Origin: Pseudomonas sp. TH15 | GTDB lineage: Bacteria > Pseudomonadota > Gammaproteobacteria > Pseudomonadales > Pseudomonadaceae | NCBI RefSeq assembly: GCF_016651105.1 | Contig: NZ_JAEKEL010000002.1 | Location: forward strand, 516,501 to 580,500 | Reading direction: 5' to 3' | DNA: 64,000 nucleotides | Shown: positions 26,665 to 36,498 of the stretch, piece after piece | How positions within the stretch are numbered: position 1 is the first letter of the stretch | Layout: every line of letters starts with the position of its first letter | The notes under the pieces: model-generated | What the model saw: the letters and a program-made list of their open reading frames with translations, nothing else | Database searches by the model: none | Told to the model about the DNA's origin: nothing | Translations under genes and position numbers: made by a program

Positions 26665-27740
26665 AAGGCTAGATCCTCAGGTGTGAATGTCATCTTGAAT
26701 GAACGATACGGAGCAAAATCGCTCGGCTTCATTCCCTGCATTTCTGTCAAACGTCCAATATTCTTCACCGCTGCCACAGCCGACGAGTCGAACGGACCAT
26801 CGCCACTGGACTTGGCAATACTGACCGAAGTCACCGTACCGTCCGGCAACATGCCGATTTGCAACACGACCGTCATGCCTTTGCGTGCCGAAGGAGGACG
26901 AGCCCAGCCTTCTGCTGCACGAGCACGAATCAAATCATCGAAACTGCCGGCGACTTCGTCACCCTGCTCATCGGCCAACGCCTGCTGACGCTGCGGCGTG
27001 TCGGAAAGCAAATCTGCCAAGGCCTGGGCCTTTTTATCTTCGGTAGATTTACGTGCCGCATCCTGCGATTTCTTCTTCGCAGCATCGGCAGCAGCTTTCT
27101 TCTTCGCTTCGTCGGCGACTTTCTTCTTCGCCTCTTCAGCTTCAGCTTTCTTCTTGGCGTCGTCCGCGGCTTTCTTCTTCGCGTCTTCGACGATCTTTTT
27201 CTTCGCTTCTTCAGCGGCCGCTTTCTTGGCCTCTTCTTCAGCAGCCTTCTTGGCTTCTTCTTCAGACTTCTTCTTGGCTATATCAGCCAATTGTTTCTCT
27301 TCGACCTTCTTGGCTTCGGCGGTCTTCTTCGCTTCGTCGGCTTTTTTGGCTTCATCAGCCTTTTTCGCTTCCTCAGACTTCTTCGACTCGTCGGCCTTTT
27401 TGGCTTCCTCGGCTTTTTGAGCCGCTTCTTCTTTCTTTTGTTCCGCAGCCTTCACCGCTTCCTGCTCGACCTTCTTTTGTTCCATCTGTTCGACTTCGGT
27501 CTGACGCGCAGCAGATTTCTGCGCTTCACCCGCAATCTTCTGATTGGTCTGGGTGGTCGCCCGACTTTTCGATTTCAGCTGGTACAGGGTCGCCTGGACA
27601 ATCGGCTTGGCCGGCGGCAACTCAGGCGTCATGGCGAAACTGACGAACAGCATGCCGAAAACCAGCACGTGCAAGCCAATCGCCCAGACACTAGGCCAGA
27701 AGTAGCTTTCCGAGGCTGTTGGCTCTCGTTGTTGCTGCAT
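26661..27740 (-). CDS. tolA: Tol-Pal energy-transfer protein TolA
   Basis: A 359-residue inner membrane protein. One membrane helix (about 17-40, VWAIGLHVLVFGMLFVSFAM) is followed by a long Ala/Lys/Glu helical stretch (about 70-240) built of repeated AKKADEAKK-like units, and a C-terminal TolA domain (about 260-359). It spans the periplasm and passes force from TolQR to TolB and Pal. The ATG shares its A with the tolR stop (TGATG). Confidence 0.96.
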   Translation of the reverse strand: MQQQREPTASESYFWPSVWAIGLHVLVFGMLFVSFAMTPELPPAKPIVQATLYQLKSKSRATTQTNQKIAGEAQKSAARQTEVEQMEQKKVEQEAVKAAEQKKEEAAQKAEEAKKADESKKSEEAKKADEAKKADEAKKTAEAKKVEEKQLADIAKKKSEEEAKKAAEEEAKKAAAEEAKKKIVEDAKKKAADDAKKKAEAEEAKKKVADEAKKKAAADAAKKKSQDAARKSTEDKKAQALADLLSDTPQRQQALADEQGDEVAGSFDDLIRARAAEGWARPPSARKGMTVVLQIGMLPDGTVTSVSIAKSSGDGPFDSSAVAAVKNIGRLTEMQGMKPSDFAPYRSFKMTFTPEDLAL

Positions 27741-28201
27741 CAGGGCGCCTCGGTAATCAAGCCAACATTACCGACTCCGGCCTTCTGCAACCCGCCCATG
27801 GCGCCCATGACCGAACCGTAGTCGACGGTCTTGTCGCCACGAATGAAGACTTGGGTGTGCTTGCCGTTTTCGTTGCCGGCGCTGATGATTTTGGTCACTG
27901 CGCTGGTCATCTGCGGCAAGGTCATGGCCTTGTCCTGCTGCTTATCGGTGTCGACTTCGCTGCCAAGGTTCCAGTAGTAGGTCTTGTCAGCCTTGATCGA
28001 AATGGTCAGGACCTGGGTGTTGTTGTCCTGCGGCAAGGCTTCGCTGGAAACCTTGGGCAGATCAACTTTCACGCCCTGATTGAGCATCGGCGCGGTCACC
28101 ATGAAGATGACCAGCAGTACCAACATCACGTCGATGTAAGGCACTACGTTCATCTCGGCAACCGGCTTGCGCTTTTTGCGAGCTCGAGCGATTAAAGCCA
28201 T
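27740..28201 (-). CDS. tolR: Tol-Pal proton-channel protein TolR
   Basis: A 153-residue protein of the ExbD/TolR family. A single N-terminal helix (VVPYIDVMLVLLVIFMVTAPML) carries the key Asp (about residue 23) of the proton path. The rest is periplasmic. It lies 14 bases after tolQ and one base into tolA. Confidence 0.97.
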   Translation of the reverse strand: MALIARARKKRKPVAEMNVVPYIDVMLVLLVIFMVTAPMLNQGVKVDLPKVSSEALPQDNNTQVLTISIKADKTYYWNLGSEVDTDKQQDKAMTLPQMTSAVTKIISAGNENGKHTQVFIRGDKTVDYGSVMGAMGGLQKAGVGNVGLITEAP

Positions 28202-28215
28202 TGGAAATTACCTGC

Positions 28216-28900
<685 letters not shown>

Positions 28901-28911
<11 letters not shown>

Positions 28912-29368
28912 GCTTTATCTCCTGCTTTGAGTGTGTACCCGCGCCGCTCTCGCCGGCAAAGGCCGCACGTAGAGCTTCGGGAATGGCCCGGGGTTTCAAA
29001 CTATTAGTGCGCACACAGGCCACCAAAAACTGCCCTTCGCAGAGCAGCACATTATCCGTAGCCCGCCTGACCTGCTGTTTAAAGCGCAGGCTGACACGGT
29101 TCAATTCGATTACTTCAGCGCTTACCAACAGCTCGTCGTCCAGTCGCGCCGGCGCGTGGTAACGCGCTTCGCTGGAATGCACGACGAACAACAGGTCCTC
29201 CCCTGCCAGCGCCGATTGGGCAAAGCCCAGATCCCGGAGCCGCTCGGTTCGAGCCCGTTCCATAAACTTGAGGTAATTAACGTAATACACAATGCCGCCC
29301 GCATCGGTGTCCTCGTAATAAACGCGACAACGATGTGCGAACGGCTCAAGCCCGTTTTGCGCGCGCAT
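28901..29368 (-). CDS. ybgC: Tol-Pal-associated acyl-CoA thioesterase YbgC
   Basis: A 155-residue hot-dog fold thioesterase. The 4-hydroxybenzoyl-CoA thioesterase-type motif YYEDTDAGGIVYYVNYLKFMERART (residues about 18-42) contains the catalytic Asp. Members act on short-chain or lipid-linked acyl-CoAs. It is the first gene of the ybgC-tolQRAB-pal-cpoB run. Confidence 0.95.
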
Positions 29369-29506
29369 ACTCTAGTGCTTACTCCTCAGGTTGCCAATCC
29401 GGCGAGGCAACTGTTTTTCATTGTTGCGGGGCTTTCGAGTGAAAGATTCGTCATCTGAGCCCCTAGGACCACACAAACCTTCAATCGATCAGCCTGCAAA
29501 CGTTAA

Positions 29507-30568
29507 TTAATCGTCCACTGCATCGAGAAACTCGTCTACCACGGGCATCTCACCCAATCGTGACGGAATGTTTAAACCGAAATGCAGATACGCGTGCCGG
29601 GTCACCACCCGCCCACGCGGTGTTCGCATGATGTAGCCCTGCTGGATCAGGTACGGTTCCAGCACGTCTTCAATGGTGTGGCGCTCTTCACTGATGGCCG
29701 CCGCCAGGCTGTCGACCCCGACCGGCCCCCCGTCGAACTTCTCGATCATGGTCAACAGCAGGCGTCGATCCTGGTGATCGAAGCCACGTTCGTCGACATC
29801 CAGCAGGTTCAGGGCCAGGTCGGCAATCGGCTTGGTGATGTGGCCCTTGGCCCGAACTTCGGCGAAATCCCGCACCCGACGCAGCAAACGGTTGGCGATT
29901 CGCGGGGTGCCACGGGCGCGGCGAGCGATTTCGAAGGCGCCCTCCGGGTCCAGCGGCAAGCCAAGGATGTTCGCCGAACGGCTGACAATCGTCGCCAGGT
30001 CCGCAGTGCTGTAGAACTCCAGACGCTGGACGATCCCGAAACGGTCACGCAATGGGTTGGTCAGCATGCCGGCACGGGTAGTTGCACCGACCAGGGTGAA
30101 CGGCGGCAGATCAAGCTTGATCGAACGCGCGGCCGGCCCTTCGCCGATCATGATGTCGAGCTGGAAATCTTCCATCGCCGGGTACAGCACTTCCTCGACG
30201 ATCGGCGACAGCCGATGAATTTCATCGATGAACAGCACGTCGTGAGGCTCAAGGTTGGTCAGCAGCGCGGCGAGGTCACCCGGGCGCTCAAGTACCGGGC
30301 CCGAGGTGCTTTTGATCGACACGCCCATTTCCTGGGCGATGATGTTGGCCAGCGTGGTTTTACCCAGGCCCGGCGGGCCGAAGATCAGTGTGTGATCCAG
30401 GGATTCGTTGCGACCACGGGCAGCCTGGATGAACAACTCCATTTGCTCTCGAACCGTCGGCTGGCCAATGTATTCGGCCAGGCTAAGGGGACGAATCGCG
30501 CGGTCCTGGACTTCCTCGCGGTCACGGGGGCCAGGTGTGGCGGCGATCAGACGATCAGCTTCAATCAC
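29507..30568 (-). CDS. ruvB: Holliday junction branch-migration helicase RuvB
   Basis: A 353-residue AAA+ motor. Walker A is GPPGLGKTTLAN, Walker B is LFIDEIHRL, and the sensor segment is GATTRAGML. The C-terminal winged helix ends RGRVVTRHAYLHFG. Start is GTG at 30568, directly after the ruvA stop codon (TAAGTG), so coupled translation is likely. Confidence 0.97.
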   Translation of the reverse strand: MIEADRLIAATPGPRDREEVQDRAIRPLSLAEYIGQPTVREQMELFIQAARGRNESLDHTLIFGPPGLGKTTLANIIAQEMGVSIKSTSGPVLERPGDLAALLTNLEPHDVLFIDEIHRLSPIVEEVLYPAMEDFQLDIMIGEGPAARSIKLDLPPFTLVGATTRAGMLTNPLRDRFGIVQRLEFYSTADLATIVSRSANILGLPLDPEGAFEIARRARGTPRIANRLLRRVRDFAEVRAKGHITKPIADLALNLLDVDERGFDHQDRRLLLTMIEKFDGGPVGVDSLAAAISEERHTIEDVLEPYLIQQGYIMRTPRGRVVTRHAYLHFGLNIPSRLGEMPVVDEFLDAVDD

Positions 30569-31186
30569 TTAAATCATTCCCTTCAGGGCACGACGAATCA
30601 TGTCTTCACTGCTCAAACCTTTCTCCTTGATCGCGGAAATCGCCTTGCTGGCCTCCTGCGGCTTGTAGCCCAGGGAAATCAGCGCGCTGACCGCGTCATT
30701 TTCGGCGGTGGCCACCGGGGCCGGCGCATCCGGCCCACCCGGCTGGTTCGGCACCAGGGCGAACATCGCCGGCACGGTTTCCCAGGCCTTGAAGCGGTCC
30801 TTGAGTTCCACCAGCAAACGCTCGGCGGTCTTCTTGCCCACGCCCGGCACTTTGGTCAGCGCCGAGGTGTCCTGGGACTGCACGCAACGCACCAGCTCAT
30901 CGACTTCCAGGCTCGACATCAAGGCCAGGGCCAATTTCGGCCCTACACCATTAAGACGGATCAACTCGCGAAAAAAGTCTCGCTCACGCTTGCCGTAGAA
31001 GCCATAGAGTAACTGCGCGTCTTCGCGTACGACCAAATGGGTGTGCAAGGTCAGCGGTTCACCGACCGACGGCAAGCGATACAGCGTGGTCATGGGCACT
31101 TCCAGCTCATACCCCAGACCATTTACATCCAGAATCAGGTGCGGCGGCTGTTTCTCAGCCAGGGTGCCGCGCAAGCGTCCAATCAC
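30569..31186 (-). CDS. ruvA: Holliday junction DNA-binding protein RuvA
   Basis: A 205-residue protein that holds the four-way junction for RuvB. The N-terminal OB-fold is MIGRLRGTLAEKQPPHLILDVNGLGYE. Two helix-hairpin-helix motifs include LNGVGPKLALALMS and VPGVGKKTAERLLVELKD. The C-terminal domain (about 155-205) contacts RuvB. Confidence 0.97.
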   Translation of the reverse strand: MIGRLRGTLAEKQPPHLILDVNGLGYELEVPMTTLYRLPSVGEPLTLHTHLVVREDAQLLYGFYGKRERDFFRELIRLNGVGPKLALALMSSLEVDELVRCVQSQDTSALTKVPGVGKKTAERLLVELKDRFKAWETVPAMFALVPNQPGGPDAPAPVATAENDAVSALISLGYKPQEASKAISAIKEKGLSSEDMIRRALKGMI

Positions 31187-31302
31187 GTTTCAAATCCTTG
31201 AGCGTTAGCCAGCCCGAGGCCAGCGACTGACAGAGCAAGGGTTTTACGCCGACGACACAGGCGCAAAAAACCTCATTCCATAAAAAATGATTGCTGATGC
31301 TA

Positions 31303-31827
31303 TCAGAGACGCAGGCGCCCGCCACGACTGCGTGCCGTGCCGAGGCCATGAGGCAGCAGGCTGGAACGGGTGTGAGCGTGACAAATGGCGATGGCCAGGG
31401 CATCCGAGGCATCGATTTGCGGCTTGCTGGTCAATTTGAGCATGTGCATGACCATCATTTGCACCTGCTCTTTATTCGCCGCGCCGGTCCCGGTCACTGC
31501 CTGCTTGACCTGGGTCGCGGTGTATTCCGCAATTTCCAGGCTTTCTTCAGCGCCAGCAACAATGGCAGCACCGCGGGCCTGACCAAGCTTCAGTGCAGAG
31601 TCGGCGTTGCGCGCCATAAAGACCTTTTCGATGCCCATGGTCACCGGGCCGTAGGTCTGGATGACTTCCCGCACACCGCGATAGACGATTTGCAGGCGCT
31701 CGTGCAACTCGCCGGAGCCCGTGCGAATGCAACCCGACGCCACGTAAACGCAGCCACGCCCGGTATCGCGTACCACGCCATAACCGGTGATGCGCGAACC
31801 GGGGTCGATACCAAGAATTAAAGTCAT
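31303..31827 (-). CDS. ruvC: Holliday junction resolvase RuvC
   Basis: A 174-residue endonuclease that cuts the junctions moved by RuvAB. Asp7 lies in MTLILGIDPGSRITGYG; other acidic residues follow (MGIEKVFMARN, and DASDALAIAICH near residue 140). I use the ATG at 31827; the frame continues up through a REP element and is not coding there. It lies 116 bases before ruvA. Confidence 0.97.
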   Translation of the reverse strand: MTLILGIDPGSRITGYGVVRDTGRGCVYVASGCIRTGSGELHERLQIVYRGVREVIQTYGPVTMGIEKVFMARNADSALKLGQARGAAIVAGAEESLEIAEYTATQVKQAVTGTGAANKEQVQMMVMHMLKLTSKPQIDASDALAIAICHAHTRSSLLPHGLGTARSRGGRLRL

Positions 31828-31876
31828 AACGCCTGCGGGTTCAGTAAAAGCACGATATCCAATACACCAAATAAAA

Positions 31877-31966
31877 TGTGGGAGCGAGCCTGCTCGCGAA
31901 AGCGGTTTCATATTCAGCAACGATGTTGCCTGAAAATCCGCATTCGCGAGCAAGCTCGCTCCCACA
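31877..31966. repeat. REP/BIME inverted pair
   Basis: TGTGGGAGCGAGCCTGCTCG and its complement bracket a spacer in the gap between yebC and ruvC. Confidence 0.88.
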
Positions 31967-31983
31967 TTGGATCTTAGTCGCCC

Positions 31984-32730
31984 TTAACCCAGCTGTGCGG
32001 CAACCGACTCCGGAATGTCCGCGTTGGAATAGACGTTCTGCACGTCATCCAGGTCTTCCAGCATGTCGATCAGCTTGAGGACCTTCTCGGCGCCGTCCAG
32101 GTCCAGTTCGGCACTGGTGGTCGGCAGCATGACGATTTCCGCGTCATCGCCTTTGAAACCGGCTGCTTCCAACGCGTTACGCACGGAGTAGAACCCAGCG
32201 AACGAGGTGAACACGTCGATCGAGCCGTCTTCGTGGGTGACCACGTCATCGGCATCGGCTTCCATGGCCGCTTCCATCAGCGCGTCTTCATCAACGCCTG
32301 GCGCGAAGGAAATCTGCCCCTTGCGTTCGAACAGATAGGCCACCGAACCGTCAGTACCAAGGTTGCCGCCACACTTGCTGAAGGCATGGCGAACAGCGGC
32401 TGCCGTGCGGTTACGGTTGTCGGTCATGCACTCGACCATCACCGCCACACCACCCGGGCCGTAGCCTTCGTAGCTGAGTTCGACCATGTCGTCGGTATCG
32501 GCTGCACCGGCACCGCGAGCGACCGCGCGATCAATGATGTCGCGGCTCATGTTTGCACCAAGGGCCTTGTCCAGCGCCAGACGCAGACGCGGGTTGGAGC
32601 CTGGGTCGCCGCCGCCCTGACGGGCCGCAACGGTCAGCTCACGAATCCACTTGGTGAAAATCTTGCCCTTCTTGGCATCCTGACGTTCTTTGCGGTGCTT
32701 GATGTTCGCCCACTTGGAATGACCCGCCAT
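31984..32730 (-). CDS. yebC: YebC/PmpR family regulatory or translation factor
   Basis: A 248-residue protein starting MAGHSKWANIKHRKERQDAKKGK, the family's invariant N-terminus. In P. aeruginosa the ortholog PmpR represses quorum-sensing gene pqsR; other work shows YebC proteins help ribosomes through proline runs. I chose the ATG at 32730; the frame runs 32 codons further up over the aspS terminator. Confidence 0.95.
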   Translation of the reverse strand: MAGHSKWANIKHRKERQDAKKGKIFTKWIRELTVAARQGGGDPGSNPRLRLALDKALGANMSRDIIDRAVARGAGAADTDDMVELSYEGYGPGGVAVMVECMTDNRNRTAAAVRHAFSKCGGNLGTDGSVAYLFERKGQISFAPGVDEDALMEAAMEADADDVVTHEDGSIDVFTSFAGFYSVRNALEAAGFKGDDAEIVMLPTTSAELDLDGAEKVLKLIDMLEDLDDVQNVYSNADIPESVAAQLG

Positions 32731-32810
32731 ATCTCGCTCCGAATTCTCTTTGAAACATTGCCCGCCGCGCATTGAGCGCCGGCCAGCAACAAAAAAATCT
32801 CGACCTATAA

Positions 32811-32838
32811 AAAAGGCGCATCCCATAAGGATGCGCCT
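32811..32838 (-). terminator. Terminator of aspS
   Basis: On the minus strand AAGGCGCATCC-TTAT-GGGATGCGCCTT is followed by more T, 13 bases after the aspS stop. Confidence 0.92.
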
Positions 32839-32850
32839 TCAGGGTCAGCC

Positions 32851-34626
32851 TTACTCAGCCTTCGGCGTTTCGCGCAGACGAATGTGCAGTTCGCGCAATG
32901 CCTTGGCATCCACCACACCCGGTGCTTGCGTCATCACGTCGGCAGCACTCTGGGTTTTAGGGAACGCGATCACTTCACGGATCGACTGGGCACCGGTCAT
33001 CAGCATCACCAAACGGTCCAGACCGAAGGCCAGGCCACCGTGCGGCGGCGCGCCGTATTTCAGGGCGTCGAGCAGGAAGCCGAATTTCTCTTCCTGTTCC
33101 GCTTCTTCGATACCCAACAGGCGGAACACCGTCTGCTGCATTTCCTTGCGGTGGATACGGATCGAACCGCCACCCAGCTCGGTGCCGTTCAGGACCATGT
33201 CGTAGGCACGGGACAGAGCGGTCGCCGGGTTGGCTTCCAGTTCTTCCGGCGTGCACTTCGGCGCGGTGAACGGGTGGTGCAAGGCACTGAAGCTGCCGTC
33301 GTCGTTTTCTTCGAACATCGGGAAGTCGACGACCCACATTGGCGCCCACTTGCAGGTCAGCAGGTTCAGGTCGTTGCCGACCTTGATCCGCAGTGCACCC
33401 AGGGCTTCGCTGACGATCTTCGATTTGTCGGCGCCGAAGAACACGATGTCGCCGTCAACTGCGCCAACACGATCAAGGATCACGTTGAGGTTGGCTTCAG
33501 GGATGTTCTTGACGATTGGCGACTGCAGGCCTTCAACGCCTTTAGCGCGCTCGTTGACCTTGATGTACGCCAGGCCCTTGGCACCGTAGATGCCGACGAA
33601 CTTGGTGTAGTCGTCGATCTGCTTGCGCGGCATGCTCGCAGCGCCTGGTACGCGCAGGGCGGCAATGCGGCATTTCGGGTCGTTGGCAGGGCCGCTGAAC
33701 ACCTTGAAGTCGACTTCTTTCAGTTGGTCGGCAACGTCAACCAGTTCCAGCGGGTTACGCAGGTCCGGCTTGTCGGAACCGTAACGGCGCATGGCTTCTT
33801 CGAAGGTCATGTGCGGGAAGTCGCCGAATTCCAGATCCAGCACTTCCTTGAACAGGTTGCGGATCATTTGCTCGGTGATGCCCATGATCTCTTTTTCATC
33901 GAGGAAGCTGGTCTCGATGTCGATCTGGGTGAATTCCGGCTGGCGGTCAGCCCGCAGGTCTTCGTCACGGAAGCACTTGGCGATCTGGTAGTAACGATCG
34001 AAGCCGGCAACCATCAGCAGTTGCTTGAACAACTGTGGCGATTGCGGCAAGGCGAAGAAGGAACCGGCGTGAGTACGGCTCGGCACCAGGTAGTCGCGCG
34101 CGCCTTCCGGGGTAGCACGGGTCAGGATCGGCGTCTCGACGTCGAGGAAGCCGTTCTCGTCCAGGAAGCGACGGATGCTTGTAGTCATGCGCGAACGCAG
34201 ACGCAGCTTCTCGAGCATTTCCGGGCGACGCAGGTCGAGGAAGCGATAGCGCAGGCGGGTTTCTTCGCCAACGTCGGAGAACTCGTTGAGCGGGAACGGC
34301 GGGGTTTCCGACTCGTTCAGCACTTCCAGCTCGTAGCCCAGCACTTCGATCATGCCCGACGCCATGTTGGCGTTGGTGGCACCGGCCGGACGCAGGCGAA
34401 CCTTGCCGGTGATCTTCACGACGTATTCGCTGCGCACGCGATCGGCGGCGGCGAAGCTCTCGGCGCGGTCCGGATCGAATACCACTTGGGCCAGACCGTC
34501 ACGATCACGGATATCGAGGAAAATCACCCCGCCGTGGTCACGGCGACGGTGTACCCAACCGCAAAGAGTAATTTCCTGGCCTTCCAGGGCTTCGTTCAGC
34601 TGGCCGCAATAATGGCTGCGCATCAT
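32851..34626 (-). CDS. aspS: Aspartyl-tRNA synthetase
   Basis: A 591-residue class II synthetase that charges tRNA with aspartate, possibly also tRNA-Asn in Pseudomonas, where it is non-discriminating. The OB-fold anticodon domain is CGWVHRRRDHGGVIF. Class II motifs include RFLDLRRPEM, CFRDEDLRADRQPEFTQID and GLAFGLDRLVML. I use the ATG at 34626 (MMRSHYCGQ); the frame is open for 31 codons further up. Confidence 0.97.
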   Translation of the reverse strand: MMRSHYCGQLNEALEGQEITLCGWVHRRRDHGGVIFLDIRDRDGLAQVVFDPDRAESFAAADRVRSEYVVKITGKVRLRPAGATNANMASGMIEVLGYELEVLNESETPPFPLNEFSDVGEETRLRYRFLDLRRPEMLEKLRLRSRMTTSIRRFLDENGFLDVETPILTRATPEGARDYLVPSRTHAGSFFALPQSPQLFKQLLMVAGFDRYYQIAKCFRDEDLRADRQPEFTQIDIETSFLDEKEIMGITEQMIRNLFKEVLDLEFGDFPHMTFEEAMRRYGSDKPDLRNPLELVDVADQLKEVDFKVFSGPANDPKCRIAALRVPGAASMPRKQIDDYTKFVGIYGAKGLAYIKVNERAKGVEGLQSPIVKNIPEANLNVILDRVGAVDGDIVFFGADKSKIVSEALGALRIKVGNDLNLLTCKWAPMWVVDFPMFEENDDGSFSALHHPFTAPKCTPEELEANPATALSRAYDMVLNGTELGGGSIRIHRKEMQQTVFRLLGIEEAEQEEKFGFLLDALKYGAPPHGGLAFGLDRLVMLMTGAQSIREVIAFPKTQSAADVMTQAPGVVDAKALRELHIRLRETPKAE

Positions 34627-34747
34627 GGTAGTGGTTTCACTTCTCGTAATCGAAATTCGTTTGGAGGCCTCGCGTACATCCAGCCCTTTATAAAGGTGCC
34701 AGATGATGCAAGAACTCACTCGTGTCGTTCAACTCAGGTTCCAGACC

Positions 34748-34969
34748 TTAGTCAGCTTTGTCGCCGCCGGCCAGATTCTTCTTGGAACCGGTCTTGAAGT
34801 CGGTTTCGTACCAGCCGGTGCCACTGAGGCGGAAACCCGGCATGGACAGCATCTTCTTGAGCTCTGGTGCCTGGCACGCAGGGCAGTCGACCAGCGGTGC
34901 TGCGCTGATCTTTTGAATGGCTTCCAACTGATGACCACAGGAAGCACATTGATAGTCGTACATCGGCAT
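34748..34969 (-). CDS. FmdB-type zinc-ribbon protein
   Basis: A 73-residue protein, MPMYDYQCASCGHQLEAIQK, with two CxxC pairs (CASC and CPAC) forming a zinc ribbon, then a basic tail. This is the FmdB/CxxC family regularly found before aspS; its function is unknown. I start at 34969 (or at 34963). The frame is open for 65 codons upstream but the extra part does not resemble the family. Confidence 0.9.
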   Translation of the reverse strand: MPMYDYQCASCGHQLEAIQKISAAPLVDCPACQAPELKKMLSMPGFRLSGTGWYETDFKTGSKKNLAGGDKAD

Positions 34970-35132
34970 GGGGGTTGTCTCGGCGATCAGATTGCTACCG
35001 CATACGCAGGGTTTTGCGGCAAAGAGCGGGATTATATCCATTAAATGCAGCCTGTGCAGCCGTAAGACTGCACAGACCGACACACCGCCCACTCTGGCCA
35101 ACCACACAGGTGAGCCAGGTGAGGGGCGCGCA

Positions 35133-35447
35133 CTACTTAAGGCTGTGTACAACGCAGACAACACGAACCAGCCCGGTGAAATTCTTCACCCCGCCGTGAC
35201 GCAAATGAACCTCGCGGTCCACGTGGGACAACAGGGCACTGATCGAGCAGCAATTGAGCGTGGCCATTTCACTCAGGATTTCCCAATAGACCTGCTCTAG
35301 CCGCAGACAGGTCGCAAAACCGTTCAAGCGCACCGATCGGGATAAAGGCCGGGCCAACCCCATATCGAACTCGCTGACGAACGGATCAATTTTTATTGCC
35401 TGTTGTTCGCCGAGCCTCCATTCGCCTCGACTTTCTCCATAAACCAT
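35133..35447 (-). CDS. Ribbon-helix-helix domain protein (PF13467-like)
   Basis: A 104-residue protein. SRSVRLNGFATCLRLEQVYWEIL and ATLNCCSISALLSHVDREV match the ribbon-helix-helix type in which the strand (SVRLNG) is followed by two helices; NFTGLVRVVCV ends the domain. The start at 35447 (ATG) has AAGGAG ten bases upstream; the frame reaches a TTG at 35522. It is likely a DNA-binding regulator; its targets are unknown. Confidence 0.75.
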   Translation of the reverse strand: MVYGESRGEWRLGEQQAIKIDPFVSEFDMGLARPLSRSVRLNGFATCLRLEQVYWEILSEMATLNCCSISALLSHVDREVHLRHGGVKNFTGLVRVVCVVHSLK

Positions 35448-35584
35448 ACCGTTGACACTCCTTTGCCATCCCTGGTTTCTATAAGAGCAACCTCCTGTGC
35501 CTTTATAAAAACGCAGGCGCAAAGTTATATCCAGATGACTTTATGACCATCAACGTAGGATAAGCAGACAACGGAGAGAGGATC

Positions 35585-35644
35585 ATGGACACGGTCCTAC
35601 GCCAGACCATTTCCTACATGACCCGGCATGTTTTCTTTAACTGA
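35585..35644 (+). CDS. Possible 19-residue leader-type peptide
   Basis: An ATG at 35585 preceded by GGAGAGAGG at the right distance opens a 19-codon frame, MDTVLRQTISYMTRHVFFN. It lies alone on the plus strand, in the 270-bp gap between two minus-strand genes. It resembles nothing I recognise. The good ribosome site is the only support; nothing on the plus strand follows within 800 bases that it could lead. Confidence 0.3.
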   Translation: MDTVLRQTISYMTRHVFFN

Positions 35645-35717
35645 CACGGTGTTTTTCTGAGGAAAAAAACGCTGCGCGGACAACGCCGCCCCCGGCGCCA
35701 TCCGCGCACCGACGTTA

Positions 35718-36188
35718 TTACTGATCCAGCAACGAGCGCAGCATCCACGCTGTTTTCTCATGAACCTGCATACGCTGGGTCAGCAAGTCCGCCGTTGGCT
35801 CGTCACTGACTTTGTCCAGCAACGGGAAAATCCCGCGTGCGGTGCGGGTCACCGCTTCCTGGCCGTCGACCAGTTGCTTGATCATGTTTTCGGCAGTGGG
35901 TACGCCCTCCTCTTCTTTAATAGAAGACAGACGCGCATAAACCGAATAGGCACCGGGTGCAGGAAAGCCCAAGGCACGGATTCGCTCGGCAATTGAATCG
36001 ACCGCCAGGGCCAGTTCGGTGTATTGCTCTTCGAACATCAAGTGCAGGGTCCGAAACATCGGCCCCGTGACGTTCCAGTGGAAGTTGTGGGTTTTCAAAT
36101 ACAGCACATAGGTGTCCGAGAGCAGGCGCGACAGCCCGTCGACGATGGACTTGCGATCCGCCTCACTGATACCGATATCAATTGCCAT
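35718..36188 (-). CDS. Dps-like DNA-binding ferritin protein
   Basis: A 156-residue protein with the Dps ferroxidase segment KTHNFHWNVTGPMFRTLHLMFEEQY (about residues 32-56), in which two His and the acidic residues bind iron at the dimer interface. Such proteins store iron, detoxify peroxide and protect DNA in starvation. TAGGGGG precedes the ATG. It lies near aspS, as PA0962 does in P. aeruginosa. Confidence 0.93.
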   Translation of the reverse strand: MAIDIGISEADRKSIVDGLSRLLSDTYVLYLKTHNFHWNVTGPMFRTLHLMFEEQYTELALAVDSIAERIRALGFPAPGAYSVYARLSSIKEEEGVPTAENMIKQLVDGQEAVTRTARGIFPLLDKVSDEPTADLLTQRMQVHEKTAWMLRSLLDQ

Positions 36189-36498
36189 GTTTACCCCCTA
36201 AAGGTGATGAAATTCATCGAACAAGTGCAGGACCACTGTAGCAAGGCGATGGACCCACCGCTGCTTTGCAGGGCCGACAGGCCTGCGACAAATCGACCGT
36301 GGGGGCACCGCCGGACTCCCTGATTTGAGTAGCCGCAGCCTTTGCTGTTAAATAGGCAGTGTGTCGCCATGTCCCTATTTTTCGGGGTGTCGCGCATAGG
36401 CTGGTACCGGGTGCGTGTCCACCGCCTCTTATTGTTCTGAAGCGAACCGTGCTCAATCAGCTCTTCCTTGTGATCCGTCTTAACGTGAGTCAATCAAA
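36189..36498. other. Divergent regulatory region between the Dps-like gene and a cold-shock-domain gene (310 bp)
   Basis: No gene is supported here. It must hold both promoters. I found no clear -10/-35 pair or OxyR-like site by eye. Confidence 0.5.

Noticed and set aside
26661..27740. The tolA repeats considered as an odd or frameshifted gene
   Set aside because: The frame is intact from the membrane helix to the C-terminal domain, and long Ala/Lys/Glu helices are normal for TolA.
26859..27821. A very hydrophobic 320-residue frame on the plus strand
   Set aside because: It is antisense to the Ala/Lys/Glu repeat of tolA; lysine codons read backwards give Phe and Leu, so it looks like a membrane protein by accident.
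31828..31965. A longer ruvC with 46 more residues
   Set aside because: That part is translated from a REP element; RuvC starts at MTLILGIDPG.
32884..34797. A 637-residue open frame on the plus strand
   Set aside because: It is the antisense of aspS.
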